NCBI GenBank assembly: GCA_045595445.1
Contig: JAZOAK010000069.1
Coordinates: forward strand, 62,001-126,000
Source: RGIG3009 sp045595445
Lineage (GTDB): Bacteria; Bacillota; Clostridia; Oscillospirales; Acutalibacteraceae
DNA length: 64,000 nucleotides
Direction of reading: 5' to 3'
In this document: positions 63,506 through 64,000 of the stretch, piece by piece
Position numbering within the stretch: the stretch's first letter is position 1
How the letters are laid out: every line of letters starts with the position of its first letter
Translations under genes and position numbers: made by a program
The notes under the pieces: generated by a model
Database searches by the model: none
What the model saw: only the letters and a program-made list of their open reading frames with translations
Told to the model about the DNA's origin: nothing

Positions 63506-64000
63506 TTAAGGTGACACCAGCGAAAGCGCCGACGCCTCTTGTGAAAAATCACGTTCGATCCGCTCATACACCGCCTGAACATCCAATGCCGCAACAGCAT
63601 CCAACGCCGCAAACGGAGAACGATCGGCAAAATGGGCTTCCAGCACCAGATCGCCGCACGATTCCACGTTATCAAGCTGTGACACCAAGCGTCCGTACAC
63701 GGCGTTGCGCGCCGCCTCGAACTCTTCGCTTGTGATACCCTCTCGCTTTAAGCGAGTAATCTCTGAGCGGACCGCTTCGCACACCGCTTCGGGATCTTTG
63801 GATTCGCCGCCCACAATCCACACACCGTAACCCGGTCCGTTAAAATATTCCAACCCAAACGACGCGTTGATAAGCCCGCGCCGCATCAAGTCGGCATACA
63901 AGGGGTTCGCGCGACCGCCGAGGATCTCCTGCAACACTTCCGCCGCCGCAAGTGCGCCCGCCGATTCGTTTTTAACGCCGTCAAGCGGCACTTTATATCC
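63506..64000 (-). CDS. M16 (insulinase-like) peptidase, C-terminal fragment
   Basis: The last 164 codons of a gene entering from the right edge. YADLMRRGLINASFGLEYF, GPGYGVWIVGGES and AARNAVYGRLVSQLDNVESC are typical of the non-catalytic C-terminal half of M16 peptidases such as YfmH, and the placement beside lgt fits the yfmF-yfmH type pair. The HxxEH zinc motif would lie outside the window. No real start codon lies inside the fragment. Confidence 0.8.
   Translation of the reverse strand, partial: GYKVPLDGVKNESAGALAAAEVLQEILGGRANPLYADLMRRGLINASFGLEYFNGPGYGVWIVGGESKDPEAVCEAVRSEITRLKREGITSEEFEAARNAVYGRLVSQLDNVESCGDLVLEAHFADRSPFAALDAVAALDVQAVYERIERDFSQEASALSLVSP

Noticed and set aside
1..64000. 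tRNA and rRNA genes
   Set aside because: I read the intergenic gaps for tRNA ends, T-arm consensus and rRNA signatures and saw none; a covariance search could still find one.

Overview
The window reads as chromosome of a Gram-positive spore-former relative: a Bacillota of class Clostridia, probably in the Oscillospirales (family-level placement is inference). The pointers are a HrcA/CIRCE heat-shock operon, a dcw cell-wall cluster with PASTA-tailed SpoVD/FtsI-type transpeptidases, meso-DAP made by the dehydrogenase route, a UPF0735-hom-lysC unit, rubrerythrin, lysine and tetrahydrofolate riboswitches, and ATP-grasp/asparagine-synthetase wall-type enzymes. No tRNA, rRNA or CRISPR array was seen.

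Layout. 0-3 kb: edge of an Mrp/ApbC gene, two short sugar-phosphate transferases, a P-loop protein. 3-9 kb: AI-2E-family membrane protein and hrcA-grpE-dnaK-dnaJ under a perfect CIRCE. 9-11.7 kb: an 84-residue orphan, two tandem polysaccharide deacetylases, and folT under a THF riboswitch that appears to hide its own ribosome binding site. 11.7-19.8 kb: DEAD helicase, lepA, guaB, an ATP-grasp ligase, an asparagine synthetase. 19.9-26.3 kb: class A PBP, UPF0735-hom-lysC (with an internal start for a beta subunit), hemW. 26.4-31.6 kb: PIG-L deacetylase and rubrerythrin flanking a palindrome, then a lysine-riboswitch operon dapA-ddh-lysA. 31.7-33.9 kb: a DUF1538 transporter overlapping a two-domain PII-like protein.

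34.2-37.4 kb is the unusual part. Downstream of ppdK lie three single-gene, AT-richer units (657-1724 bp), all in the same orientation. Each has its own apparent promoter and is closed by a 55-bp repeat. The ppdK-distal half of each repeat is a copy of the last 27 bp of ppdK (last codons, stop codon), and the other half is an element-specific arm. A terminator follows each copy. This looks like serial site-specific insertion of minimal gene cassettes into the 3' end of ppdK, with no recombinase in view.

37-64 kb is housekeeping: ppdK, pth-mfd, a TtcA/TilS-type enzyme, then the dcw cluster on the minus strand (mraZ-rsmH-ftsL-PBP-PBP-murE-mraY-ftsW-murG-murA-ftsQ-ftsZ, without murC, murD, murF or ftsA), an AEC transporter, folD-lgt and the edge of an M16 peptidase gene. 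The mraZ leader carries three phased TGGTG boxes and three DnaA-box-like sequences. Lysine-branch genes (dapA, ddh, lysA, lysC) feed meso-DAP to MurE, so many of the loci here converge on envelope growth.
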